Shown here piece after piece: positions 12,717 to 20,249 of a stretch of DNA of 22,639 nt; position 1 is the stretch's first letter, and every line of letters begins with the position of its first letter. The notes beneath the pieces are model-generated. The model saw only the letters and a program-made list of their open reading frames with translations. It searched no databases and was not told the origin of the DNA. The stretch covers positions 1-22,639 of the forward strand of contig JAFUXW010000252.1 of the NCBI GenBank assembly GCA_017477035.1. Reading direction: 5' to 3'. The position numbers and the translations under genes are program-made. This stretch comes from Alphaproteobacteria bacterium (GTDB lineage: Bacteria > Pseudomonadota > Alphaproteobacteria > RF32 > CAG-239).

Positions 12717-15701
12717 ATGAGCAATAATGTAAGAAGCAATTCTACCGTAGACGAGCAAGCGTATTTGAGATTTATGGAAGAAGTACGTGAAGCTAAAGAT
12801 CCTACGCATAAAAAAGGTAAAAAGGTTTTGATAGACTACTGTCAGAATGTTTTGAAGTATCACTTAAATCCGGTTAGAATGAGTTATGCCGTAAAATACT
12901 TGGAAGAGAATGCTCCAAGTAGTGATGTCTTGGCAGAGTTTAAAGATAAAATTAATACTGAAAAATTCAAAAAAGAAAGAGCTGAAGCTATATTGCGCGG
13001 AGGCTTTATTGACTTGGAGGATGCCGTAAATTACTTGAAAGTAAAGGATGAAAACAATCCATTACTTAAAGAGTTAAAGGTTGACGATATAGAGGCTCTG
13101 AAAGAAGAACGCGCACGTGATATGGCTGAAAATAGAGCTAAATATAGAGTTAATGGAAGATTTGATCCGCATATTCACGCTGCTGATGAGTATTTGGATA
13201 ATTTACCGAAGCACATCATAGAGAAACCGGTAGAAAAAATCGTTGAAAAGGAAGTTGAAAAATTAATGTTTTTTGATGGTCAAAGAATTCCACCGGAGAA
13301 CAGTGAGGCTGTTGAGAAAAACAGAGCGTGGATTAAATCGGCATACAAAGAGCATTTTGAAGCAGAAGAAGATGGTGTTCCGGCTTGGCGTAAACATAAT
13401 GCCGATGTTTTGGATAGACTTAAGTTCGTAGATTCCGAAAATAAAGAAAATGCAGAGGTTCGTAGAAAATCTGAGACCACTATTTGGGAAATTGCCAAGA
13501 ATGAAGTTTTAAGAGAACGTTCTTTTGACTTCAGCTTCATGAAATTAAGAGAAGCAGACAGACTTAAATTACTGCGTGCCGATTTATCTGACTCAATGGC
13601 AAAAGCCTCTTTAGGTGTTGTCGGAATTACTCCGGTGTTAAATCGCACGGTTGATGGTGAAATTACTGCTGAAGAGTTAACAAAAATCGATGCACAACTT
13701 TCTGTTAAGGCATTAGATAAGTTTTTGTCTGATAAAAATAAAGACAAAGCTGATGTGAAGCAAGATGCTGTTGTCGGTGCAGCATTGCACGAATCCGAAA
13801 CCATGGAAAGTTTTATCGGCTATGTTGAAAAGAAAGGTTATTCTCAAAATGTTGTGGAAGGCTTCAAAAAAGACCATAAAGATTTTGGCAATAAGATGAA
13901 GTCTTTTTGGGGTAAACTGTGGACAAATGGTAAAGAGTGGGTTGCCAATAATCGTACTCGCTTGGTTGTTGATACAGCCGCTACTGCGGGTATGATGTAT
14001 GCGTTTAGTGCTTCCGGAGCTACAACTCTTGCCGGTTTAGCAGGCATGGCCGGTCTCGGTTTATCTACAGCTGGTGTAGGATACGCTGCTGTTGCCGCAT
14101 ATGCAGTATATGCCGGATTGGGCGCCTTAGGTTGGCCGATTGTTGAAAAACGCAGAAAGACCATTCGTCAGGCTAAAAAAGAAGGACGTAGTTATGACGA
14201 TTATAAGTTAGGCTTGAAGTTTAATGGCTTACGTAAAGCTTGGAAAGACATCAGAGCTGATGAAAAGGAATGGAAACGTTATAAGAATCGTGCTAAAACC
14301 GGTGCAGCAGCAGGTGTGCTGATAGCCGGAGGTGCCGGAGCTTTGGGAACAGGATTGATTATTGGAATGGATGCATTTGCAGCAAAAGTTTGTGGTACTG
14401 TCGTTCGTTCTTTGTCTTCTGTTACCAGTCAGTTTATGAACCTAAAAGATACTAAAAATGATTTAAAACTTGAGGATACTGCCGAGAATAGAGCTGCTTA
14501 CAATAGTGCTAAGTGGGGAATGGGTATAGGTTTGACAATTGCTACCTTGAGCAGTGCTTGGTCAATTTTTAATTTACTTGATTCTCAAAATGATGTACCT
14601 GCATCGAAAGGTAATGTAAAAGGCAGTGAAGGAGAGGCTCAAGAAAGTGCTCAAAAGGTGGCTAAAAAGACTGCTAAAGTAGTTAAGAAAGTTGCAGAGG
14701 CTGAACCACAACCTGCTTCTGTTGCAAAGGTACCGACTGAATGGACTGGAAATGACAGAGTGGGACAAGATGTTTGGGCCGATGTTCATGGTGGTATTGA
14801 TTCGCATGGCAATATGAGAGCCGGTAAAGTTACGGGAATATTATCAAGGACTAATGCCGGATTTGATAAGTGGAATGCAGCGCAAATTGCTAAATATGGT
14901 GATGCAGCAAAAGAATTGTTAGTTGTTGCAGATGCTAAAGTTACAGTTCAGGATATTTATCAAAATATTGCCAATGCACGCGCTGCGAATCCGCAATTGT
15001 TCGGCGATATGACGGATCAGGAAGTATTCGTTTCCTATGTTAAATTGGTAGAACAAACCGAAAAAGTTATGGATGGACCTATGGTCGAGATTAACGGCAA
15101 AATGGTTAAGACGTTGATTTCAAGAATTGATGAAGATGGATTGCCATTGTATAATAATGAATATGTTGACGGCAAATTAATTGACCATAACAGTAATATG
15201 AAAAAATTGTTCATGATTATTCGTTGCGGTAAAAAAACTGATATTTCACCGGAAGATGTTCAGGCAGAGTTAAGTCGTATTGATTTAAAATCTGGTAGAG
15301 GTATTGGCGAAGCGTTTAAGCACGGTGTTACCAACAATGTTATGGAGGGTGAACAAGGATGTCAGGGTGTTAGCATTTGGAGAAAGATTAAGAACACATT
15401 CACGAAAGATCCAGATATTAAACCTAAACCTGCTCCTGAGCCTAAACCTACAGATGCTAACGTTCGTTCAGTTCAAATCAGAGATTTGAAGCAGGAAGAT
15501 GGTAATGCTCAAGCTGTATATACCAGCTCCAGTGTTACGTTAGGAAGCGGAACTTCAGATGTGCACGATTTTGATTTAACGGATAGAGTAGCTCAAGATG
15601 GCAAGAAAGTCGGGACCTCAATTAATCTGAAAGGAACCGGTAGAAAGTTAGAAGGTGCTCATTGGGTAAATCCTAAGTTAAATGGCGGAAACGGTATTTA
15701 A
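12717..15701 (+). CDS. Large protein of unknown function with Gly/Ala-rich hydrophobic segments
   Basis: I do not recognise this 994-residue protein. Residues 1 to about 410 are highly charged and helical with no signal peptide, including a Val-Glu-Lys repeat (EKPVEKIVEKEVEKL, near 168-182). Three hydrophobic regions follow: about 412-480, with two Gly/Ala-rich helices (GLAGMAGLGLSTAGVGYAAV and relatives); about 529-557 (GVLIAGGAGALGTGLIIG); and about 597-621 (GMGIGLTIATLSSAWSIFNL). They are separated by strongly basic stretches. A Lys/Ala/Glu linker (about 640-670) leads to a mixed domain (about 680-890), a KPKPAPEPKP spacer (about 901-911) and a hydrophilic C-terminus rich in Ser, Thr and Gly. 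Glycine-zipper-like helices suggest membrane insertion; an effector, pore or structural role are all possible. It stands alone, with AAAGGAG, a promoter and a strong terminator. Confidence 0.8.
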   Translation: MSNNVRSNSTVDEQAYLRFMEEVREAKDPTHKKGKKVLIDYCQNVLKYHLNPVRMSYAVKYLEENAPSSDVLAEFKDKINTEKFKKERAEAILRGGFIDLEDAVNYLKVKDENNPLLKELKVDDIEALKEERARDMAENRAKYRVNGRFDPHIHAADEYLDNLPKHIIEKPVEKIVEKEVEKLMFFDGQRIPPENSEAVEKNRAWIKSAYKEHFEAEEDGVPAWRKHNADVLDRLKFVDSENKENAEVRRKSETTIWEIAKNEVLRERSFDFSFMKLREADRLKLLRADLSDSMAKASLGVVGITPVLNRTVDGEITAEELTKIDAQLSVKALDKFLSDKNKDKADVKQDAVVGAALHESETMESFIGYVEKKGYSQNVVEGFKKDHKDFGNKMKSFWGKLWTNGKEWVANNRTRLVVDTAATAGMMYAFSASGATTLAGLAGMAGLGLSTAGVGYAAVAAYAVYAGLGALGWPIVEKRRKTIRQAKKEGRSYDDYKLGLKFNGLRKAWKDIRADEKEWKRYKNRAKTGAAAGVLIAGGAGALGTGLIIGMDAFAAKVCGTVVRSLSSVTSQFMNLKDTKNDLKLEDTAENRAAYNSAKWGMGIGLTIATLSSAWSIFNLLDSQNDVPASKGNVKGSEGEAQESAQKVAKKTAKVVKKVAEAEPQPASVAKVPTEWTGNDRVGQDVWADVHGGIDSHGNMRAGKVTGILSRTNAGFDKWNAAQIAKYGDAAKELLVVADAKVTVQDIYQNIANARAANPQLFGDMTDQEVFVSYVKLVEQTEKVMDGPMVEINGKMVKTLISRIDEDGLPLYNNEYVDGKLIDHNSNMKKLFMIIRCGKKTDISPEDVQAELSRIDLKSGRGIGEAFKHGVTNNVMEGEQGCQGVSIWRKIKNTFTKDPDIKPKPAPEPKPTDANVRSVQIRDLKQEDGNAQAVYTSSSVTLGSGTSDVHDFDLTDRVAQDGKKVGTSINLKGTGRKLEGAHWVNPKLNGGNGI

Positions 15702-15711
15702 TATTCGCCTC

Positions 15712-15762
15712 TTTATAAAGAAAAAAGGCTTTCCGATTCGGGAGGCCTTTTTTCTTTATAAA
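15712..15762 (+). terminator. Very long rho-independent terminator hairpin
   Basis: TTTATAAAGAAAAAAGGC (15712-15729) is perfectly complementary to GCCTTTTTTCTTTATAAA (15745-15762). The inner bases 15730-15735 pair with 15739-15744 (two G-U pairs), giving a 24-base-pair stem with a three-base ATT loop. The T run lies inside the 3' arm, and the A run in the 5' arm gives a T run on the other strand, so it could work in both directions. Confidence 0.85.
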
Positions 15763-15808
15763 AGCAACTTACTAACAGAAATTACTAAAAAGTTATAAAA
15801 AATCAAAA

Positions 15809-15855
15809 AAAATAATACTGAACTATCTATTTGATATTGCAGTATTATTTTGTTT
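15809..15855 (+). repeat. Inverted repeat with T-rich tail before mraZ
   Basis: AAAATAATACTG (15809-15820) and CAGTATTATTTT (15840-15851) form a perfect 12-base-pair stem with a 19-base loop, followed by GTTT. It could be a second, weaker terminator after the orphan gene or part of the mraZ leader region. Confidence 0.5.
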
Positions 15856-15864
15856 AAATATAAA
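15837..15864 (+). promoter_or_regulatory. Possible promoter of the mraZ operon
   Basis: TTGCAG (15837-15842) and TATAAA (15859-15864) are separated by 16 bases, about 45 bases upstream of the MraZ-type repeats. The -35 box overlaps the 3' arm of the inverted repeat. Only a modest match. Confidence 0.35.
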
Positions 15865-15908
15865 AATAACAAGAACAAAACACGAACAGTTAAAATTTTA
15901 CTAAAAAA

Positions 15909-15943
15909 TCCCATTGAATCCCATAATTTACCATGTTATACCA
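15909..15943 (-). promoter_or_regulatory. MraZ operator: four repeats at 10-base spacing
   Basis: On the minus strand TGGTA, TGGTA, TGGGA and TGGGA occupy 15943-15939, 15933-15929, 15923-15919 and 15913-15909, each separated by exactly five bases. This is the TGGGN-N5 direct-repeat pattern known for MraZ binding in front of mraZ genes. It lies 34 bases upstream of the mraZ ATG, as expected for autoregulation of the division cluster. Confidence 0.75.
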
Positions 15944-15976
15944 TTTTATATAGAACAATTGTCGGAAGGTGCAGCG

Positions 15977-16441
15977 ATGAGAAAAGTTTTCCTTTTTATG
16001 GATACTGTCATCAACAAGGTAGACACTAAGGGTCGTGTCTCCTTGCCTGCAGATTATCGGGCAATAGTTAAAGAATTATCAACGGAAATTGTGTGTTATA
16101 GGAGTCTTTCAGCACCCTGTATAGAGGGGTGTTTGGAAGAAACTTTAGATAAATTGGCTAATGTAATTGAAGATGCTACCGACTTTTTTTCAGAAACGCA
16201 GGATAATCTGACGAATCTTATTTTCGGAGATGCTAGGCGTTTTACATTTGATAGCACCGGACGGATTATGCTCAGCGAAAAGCTTTTAAAACACGCCGGC
16301 ATAACTGATACAGCTGTTTTTGTCGGTAAGGGGCGTAAATTTCAAATTTGGAATCCACAGAATTGGGCGAAAGAAGAAGCTCGAATCAGAGCTGAGGTTA
16401 TGAAGAATCGTCCGGTTTTGAAAATTAGCAGGGACGATTAG
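15977..16441 (+). CDS. mraZ: MraZ, transcriptional regulator of the division/cell-wall cluster
   Basis: MraZ is a ring-forming DNA-binding protein of the SpoVT/AbrB-like fold that represses its own operon. The 154-residue product has the two expected half-repeats: NKVDTKGRVSLPADYR (about 13-28) and FTFDSTGRIMLSEKLLKHAG (about 89-108), each with the DxxxR DNA-binding motif. I chose ATG 15977, preceded by GGAAGG at 15964-15969 region with good spacing. The frame is open upstream to an ATT-rich region, but that would place the operator repeats inside the gene. The stop is TAG, two bases before rsmH. Confidence 0.93.
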   Translation: MRKVFLFMDTVINKVDTKGRVSLPADYRAIVKELSTEIVCYRSLSAPCIEGCLEETLDKLANVIEDATDFFSETQDNLTNLIFGDARRFTFDSTGRIMLSEKLLKHAGITDTAVFVGKGRKFQIWNPQNWAKEEARIRAEVMKNRPVLKISRDD

Positions 16442-16443
16442 TA

Positions 16444-17358
16444 ATGGTAGAGATAAAGGCAAAACATATACCTGTGATGTTAAATGAAGTTTTGCAATAT
16501 CTCAATCCGCAAAAAGGTGAAGTTTACGTAGATGCTACTTTCGGCAATGGTGGATATAGTAAAGCCATTTTAGATAAAGCTCCTTGTAAGGTAATTGCAC
16601 TGGATAGGGATCCGAATGTAATTATCAGGGCAAATGAATTAAAAAATATGTATGGTGAACGTTTCGAATTTAGGGCTGGGAAATTTGGTGACTTTGCCGA
16701 TTTGGTTGAGGAAAAAATAAACGGTGCTGTGTTTGATATAGGCGTATCATCTATGCAACTTGATGAGGTTAATCGAGGGTTTTCCTTCAGTAAAGAAGCT
16801 GATTTGGATATGCGGATGTCATGTGAAGGAATAAGCGCCAAAGATATGGTTAATTCATTAGCTGAGAAAGAATTGGCAGATATGATTTTTAATTATGGCG
16901 AAGAACGTAAGTCGCGTCAGATAGCGCAAAAAATCGTTAACTATCGCCAAAAGAAGAAAATCGAAACCACAACAGAACTTGCGGAGATTATCTATACGGT
17001 AGTTCATCGTAAGTTTGGCGAAATAGATCCTGCAACCAGAACTTTTCAAGCTTTACGAATCGCTGTAAATGATGAACTCGGAGAGCTTGAGAGAGGGTTA
17101 AACGGTGCAACGCACCAATTGCTTAAGGGGGGGCGTCTGATTGTTGTCGATTTTCATTCTTTGGAAGATCGTATTGTGAAAAAATTTATGAAAGAAAACG
17201 GTGGCAAAAAGGTCAGAATTTCTAAGTATGCTCCGGAACTAACAGAGGATAACAGCTTATTTTGCGAAGTGTCCAAGGCAATTGTGCCGACAGCTGACGA
17301 GTGCAATAATAATCCGCGTGCTCGTTCTGCTAAATTGAGATTTGCGGTAAGGAGATAG
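16444..17358 (+). CDS. rsmH: 16S rRNA (cytosine(1402)-N(4))-methyltransferase
   Basis: RsmH (formerly MraW) methylates N4 of C1402 in the decoding centre of 16S rRNA with S-adenosylmethionine. The 304-residue protein begins with the family block HIPVMLNEVLQYL, followed by the SAM-binding motif DATFGNGGYSKAIL (about 30-43), ALDRDPNVI, the FDIGVSSMQLDEVNRGFSF segment (about 98-116) and DLDMRMS, and near the end VDFHSLEDRIVKKFM. Residues typical for the C-terminus, NPRARSAKLRFAVR, are present. It starts two bases after mraZ without a strong ribosome binding site, so translation is probably coupled. Confidence 0.97.
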   Translation: MVEIKAKHIPVMLNEVLQYLNPQKGEVYVDATFGNGGYSKAILDKAPCKVIALDRDPNVIIRANELKNMYGERFEFRAGKFGDFADLVEEKINGAVFDIGVSSMQLDEVNRGFSFSKEADLDMRMSCEGISAKDMVNSLAEKELADMIFNYGEERKSRQIAQKIVNYRQKKKIETTTELAEIIYTVVHRKFGEIDPATRTFQALRIAVNDELGELERGLNGATHQLLKGGRLIVVDFHSLEDRIVKKFMKENGGKKVRISKYAPELTEDNSLFCEVSKAIVPTADECNNNPRARSAKLRFAVRR

Positions 17359-17360
17359 AT

Positions 17361-17729
17361 ATGGGTAAGTTTAAAATGACAATGTTTGGTTTATGGCTTA
17401 CGCTTACTCTTATGGTAGCATTGGGTTCTTCTGTACTCAAAAACAGGGTGCAGGTATTGGAACGCAAGTTGGCAACGATTAACTCTAATATCCAAAACGA
17501 TATTGCGCAAATTCACGTTTTAAAGGCAGAATGGAGCCATTATAATACGCCGGAAAGATTGCGCAAGCTAGCCTATGAACAATTATCCTTAGAAAATGCA
17601 AAACCTGAACAAATTATTAACTATTCTGCATTACACTTTAATTATGAAGATGAGGATGCGTCTACATTGCGTCATTCTGATAAAAAGGGATTAACAACAT
17701 TGGTAAAAGCAGAAGTTAAGAAGAATTAA
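17361..17729 (+). CDS. ftsL: Cell division protein FtsL
   Basis: FtsL is a bitopic divisome protein that works with FtsB and FtsQ to activate FtsWI. The 122-residue product has one membrane segment at about residues 7-25 (MFGLWLTLTLMVALGSSVL) and then a periplasmic coiled coil with a leucine-zipper-like pattern (about 28-65), including the conserved alphaproteobacterial part HVLKAEWSHYNTPERL followed by LRKLAYEQLSLE. The tail from about 85 on is hydrophilic and not conserved. It starts 2 bases after rsmH, with AAGGAG in the rsmH end as ribosome binding site, and ends one base before ftsI. Confidence 0.9.
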   Translation: MGKFKMTMFGLWLTLTLMVALGSSVLKNRVQVLERKLATINSNIQNDIAQIHVLKAEWSHYNTPERLRKLAYEQLSLENAKPEQIINYSALHFNYEDEDASTLRHSDKKGLTTLVKAEVKKN

Positions 17730-17730
17730 A

Positions 17731-19491
17731 ATGGGTTTCAAGGTTAATTTTTCCAAGCGTAATAATGAAAATTTTTATATGCCGGGGCAGGAAATTAAGA
17801 TATCCCGTGGCACTATTTCTTCTAAAAGCTATACCACTGAAAATGATAATGTAATGACTTGTCGCAGTCGAACGATTGTGGCTTTAGTCTTTTTTGCTTT
17901 GGCGTATTTGGTTTTAGGAATTCGCGTCAGTTATGTGTGTTTAGGTAATGGTATAAATATAGATGCAGCTATTTCCGAATCGTCGGACTCTGATATTTTT
18001 CGCTTTAAGAATCCGGTAAAAAGAGCCGATATATTGGATCGTAACGGAGAAATTATAGCAACTTCATTGCCTACAGTCAATTTATACGCTAACACAAAAC
18101 AAATAAAAAATCCGAAAGATGTGGCCGAAAAGCTGAATTATGTATTTCCGGAAGTTCCTTATGAGGTTTTTGAAAGTAAATTAAATCGTAAAGGAGCTTT
18201 CATCTATTTAAAACGCAATCTTTCACCGGCGCAGCAAGTGCAAGTAAATAATCTGGGAATTCCGGGGCTGGAATTTGAAAACTGCGAAACTCGTATATAC
18301 CCGCATAATAATTTATTTGCCCATGTTTTGGGTAAAACTAATGTGGATAACGAGGGAATTTCCGGTTTGGAAAAATATATGAATGAGCGCCTGACAACTT
18401 CAACCAAACCCCTGCATTTGACCGTTGACTTGGGTATACAAAATAAAATAAGAGATGAACTTATTGCCGGCGTAAAGCAGTTTAATGCTGAAGGAGCGGC
18501 GGCTATTCTGATGAATGTGAAAAATGGACAGGTAGTGGCGTTAACTTCAGTTCCTGATTTTAATCCGAATGAAAATATTGAGGTTGGCGAAAGATCAATG
18601 TTTAATTTTGCTACCAAAGGTATATATGAAGCCGGTTCCGTATTTAAAGTATTTAATACGGCTTTGAGTTTAGAGAGCGGAAAGGTAAAAGTAACCGACA
18701 GATTCGATACATCACATCCGGTTCATTACGGGCGCCTGCGAGTAACAGATCCGCACGGCTCACACGGCCGTCTGACACCTGAAGATATTTTGGTGGAATC
18801 ATCAAACATAGGCTCATCGTTGGAAATTTCATTAGTTGGTAAAAAATTTCAGCGTAAATTTTTGCAAAGTATAAATATGGATAAGCCTTTGGAAGAATTC
18901 GAATTGCCGGAAATTGCAAAACCCCAATTTTTAAGTGAAAGCCGATGGGGAGAAGTTTCTATGGTGACAATCAGCTATGGATATGGTATTTCTTCAACTC
19001 CTCTACACATTATATCAGCTTTTTCGGCGGTGGTTAACGGAGGATTGTATCGTCAGCCGACATTGTTGGAGGATTCTAGGCATAAATCGAAAAGAGTCGT
19101 CTCTCAAGAAACCTCCGAATCCATGCGTTCTCTGTTGCGTGCGGTGGTGGTTCGCGGAACCGGTAAAAGAGCAAATGTTGATGGTTATCAGGTAATCGGA
19201 AAAACCGGAACCGCGGATAAATTGGAAAATGGTCGTTATAATCATAAAAAGAGTATATCAACTTTTATTTCGGCATTTCCGGAGAAAGATCCGAAATATG
19301 CGTTAATAGTGGTTATGGATGATCCGAAGGCAAGTAAAGAAACTTATGGATATACAACGGCAGGTTGGAATGCCGTGCCGATTTCAAAGAATATTATTTC
19401 GGCAGTTGCGCCGCAATTGAATGTGAAGGCTGATTTTGATTTGGAAAAGCAAAAAAGTATTGTAGACGCAGCTTACAAAGTTAAAAAATAA
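17731..19491 (+). CDS. ftsI: Peptidoglycan D,D-transpeptidase FtsI (PBP3)
   Basis: Septal class B penicillin-binding protein that cross-links peptidoglycan at the division site. The 586-residue protein has a 46-residue cytoplasmic N-terminus, one membrane anchor (about 47-66), a pedestal domain with the RADILDRNGEIIATS segment (98-112), and a transpeptidase domain with all three active-site motifs: SVFK with Ser303 and Lys306, SSN (357-359), and KTG (491-493). Length is normal. It begins one base after ftsL. No murE follows; the next gene is pal after 172 AT-rich bases, in which only a weak A-T hairpin (TTTTAG/CTAAAA, 19499-19519) was seen. Confidence 0.97.
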   Translation: MGFKVNFSKRNNENFYMPGQEIKISRGTISSKSYTTENDNVMTCRSRTIVALVFFALAYLVLGIRVSYVCLGNGINIDAAISESSDSDIFRFKNPVKRADILDRNGEIIATSLPTVNLYANTKQIKNPKDVAEKLNYVFPEVPYEVFESKLNRKGAFIYLKRNLSPAQQVQVNNLGIPGLEFENCETRIYPHNNLFAHVLGKTNVDNEGISGLEKYMNERLTTSTKPLHLTVDLGIQNKIRDELIAGVKQFNAEGAAAILMNVKNGQVVALTSVPDFNPNENIEVGERSMFNFATKGIYEAGSVFKVFNTALSLESGKVKVTDRFDTSHPVHYGRLRVTDPHGSHGRLTPEDILVESSNIGSSLEISLVGKKFQRKFLQSINMDKPLEEFELPEIAKPQFLSESRWGEVSMVTISYGYGISSTPLHIISAFSAVVNGGLYRQPTLLEDSRHKSKRVVSQETSESMRSLLRAVVVRGTGKRANVDGYQVIGKTGTADKLENGRYNHKKSISTFISAFPEKDPKYALIVVMDDPKASKETYGYTTAGWNAVPISKNIISAVAPQLNVKADFDLEKQKSIVDAAYKVKK

Positions 19492-19663
19492 CCATTTGTT
19501 TTAGCTTTTAAAACTAAAATTTATAAAAATAATGCACAGATTTTAACTTTATTGCTATTTTTTTTATTTTTGTTATTGAAAAATTTACCAATATTACTTA
19601 AGTTAGTTGTGTATTAGTTGATACAAATAATAAAAATGTAAAAAACCATATGGAGAAAATAAA

Positions 19664-20128
19664 ATGAAAAAACTTTTAAGTTTATTCGTAGCTTTGGTAG
19701 CTTTATCAGGCTGTTCTTTGTTCGGATCAGACGCTGGTCTGTTTAGCGGCATTGATTGCGAATCCAGATTAGCTCGTGATTTTGCTGAAAATTCAACTGA
19801 CACTGTATTCTTTGCATTTGATAGCTCTGCTTTGTCTGCAGAAGCTGTTGCAGCTTTGGATACTCAAGTTGCTTGGTTGAAGAACCACAATGATGTAAAT
19901 GTTATTGTTCAAGGTTACTGCGATGAACGTGGTACACGTGAATACAACTTGGCTTTGGGTGAACGCCGTGCCAATGCTGTTAAACAATACTTAGTATCTC
20001 AAGGTATTGCAGAAGACAGAATTTCTACAATTTCTTACGGTAAAGAAAGACCTGCTGTTCTTGGTAGCAATGAAGCAGCTTGGGCTCAAAACCGTCGTGC
20101 CGTTACTGTTGTCAGCTCAGCTGAATAA
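19664..20128 (+). CDS. pal: Peptidoglycan-associated lipoprotein Pal
   Basis: Pal is the outer-membrane lipoprotein of the Tol-Pal system, holding outer membrane to peptidoglycan at the constriction site. The 154-residue precursor has a lipobox LSGC with the acylated Cys at residue 17; Ser at the next position favours outer-membrane sorting. The OmpA-like domain begins with VFFAFDSSALSAEA (about 48-61) and contains the peptidoglycan-binding motif GYCDERGTREYNLALGERRA (about 85-104) and a closing NRRAVTVV. GGAGA lies 8 bases before ATG. tolQRAB are not in the window. A strong terminator follows, so pal seems to be transcribed separately from the cpoB genes. Confidence 0.96.
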   Translation: MKKLLSLFVALVALSGCSLFGSDAGLFSGIDCESRLARDFAENSTDTVFFAFDSSALSAEAVAALDTQVAWLKNHNDVNVIVQGYCDERGTREYNLALGERRANAVKQYLVSQGIAEDRISTISYGKERPAVLGSNEAAWAQNRRAVTVVSSAE

Positions 20129-20148
20129 TATTACGGTATAAGGTAGTT

Positions 20149-20184
20149 AAAAAGACGCAGCTAATTGGGTTGCGTCTTTTTTGT
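20149..20184 (+). terminator. Rho-independent terminator after pal
   Basis: AAAAAGACGCA (20149-20159) is perfectly complementary to TGCGTCTTTTT (20171-20181) around an 11-base loop, with the T run continuing to 20182. It starts 20 bases after the pal stop codon. Confidence 0.9.
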
Positions 20185-20196
20185 TTGTTCTTGTTT

Positions 20197-20225
20197 TTGC
20201 CTGAAAAATATTTTATAGATATAGC
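20197..20225 (+). promoter_or_regulatory. Probable promoter of the cpoB-like/cpoB/tilS unit
   Basis: TTGCCT (20197-20202) and TATAGC (20220-20225) are 17 bases apart, 25 bases before the ATG of the CpoB-like gene and after the pal terminator. Match is moderate. Confidence 0.45.
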
Positions 20226-20249
20226 AATGCTAAAATAAATGAGGAAAAA

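Noticed and set aside
12492..12863. Minus-strand open frame of 123 codons over the orphan gene start
   Set aside because: It is Phe/Ile-rich like antisense of an AT-rich promoter, has no ribosome binding site and overlaps two well-supported promoters.
13280..14164. Long minus-strand open frames inside the orphan gene
   Set aside because: Ser/Leu- and Ala/Pro-rich composition is that expected from the antisense of a Lys/Glu- and Gly/Ala-rich coding region; no start signals.
15914..15976. Longer MraZ starting at 15914
   Set aside because: The extension spans the operator repeats, is not MraZ-like, and ATG 15977 has a good ribosome binding site.
18204..18617. Minus-strand frame of 137 codons within ftsI
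   Set aside because: Antisense shadow of the transpeptidase gene without start signals or recognisable features.
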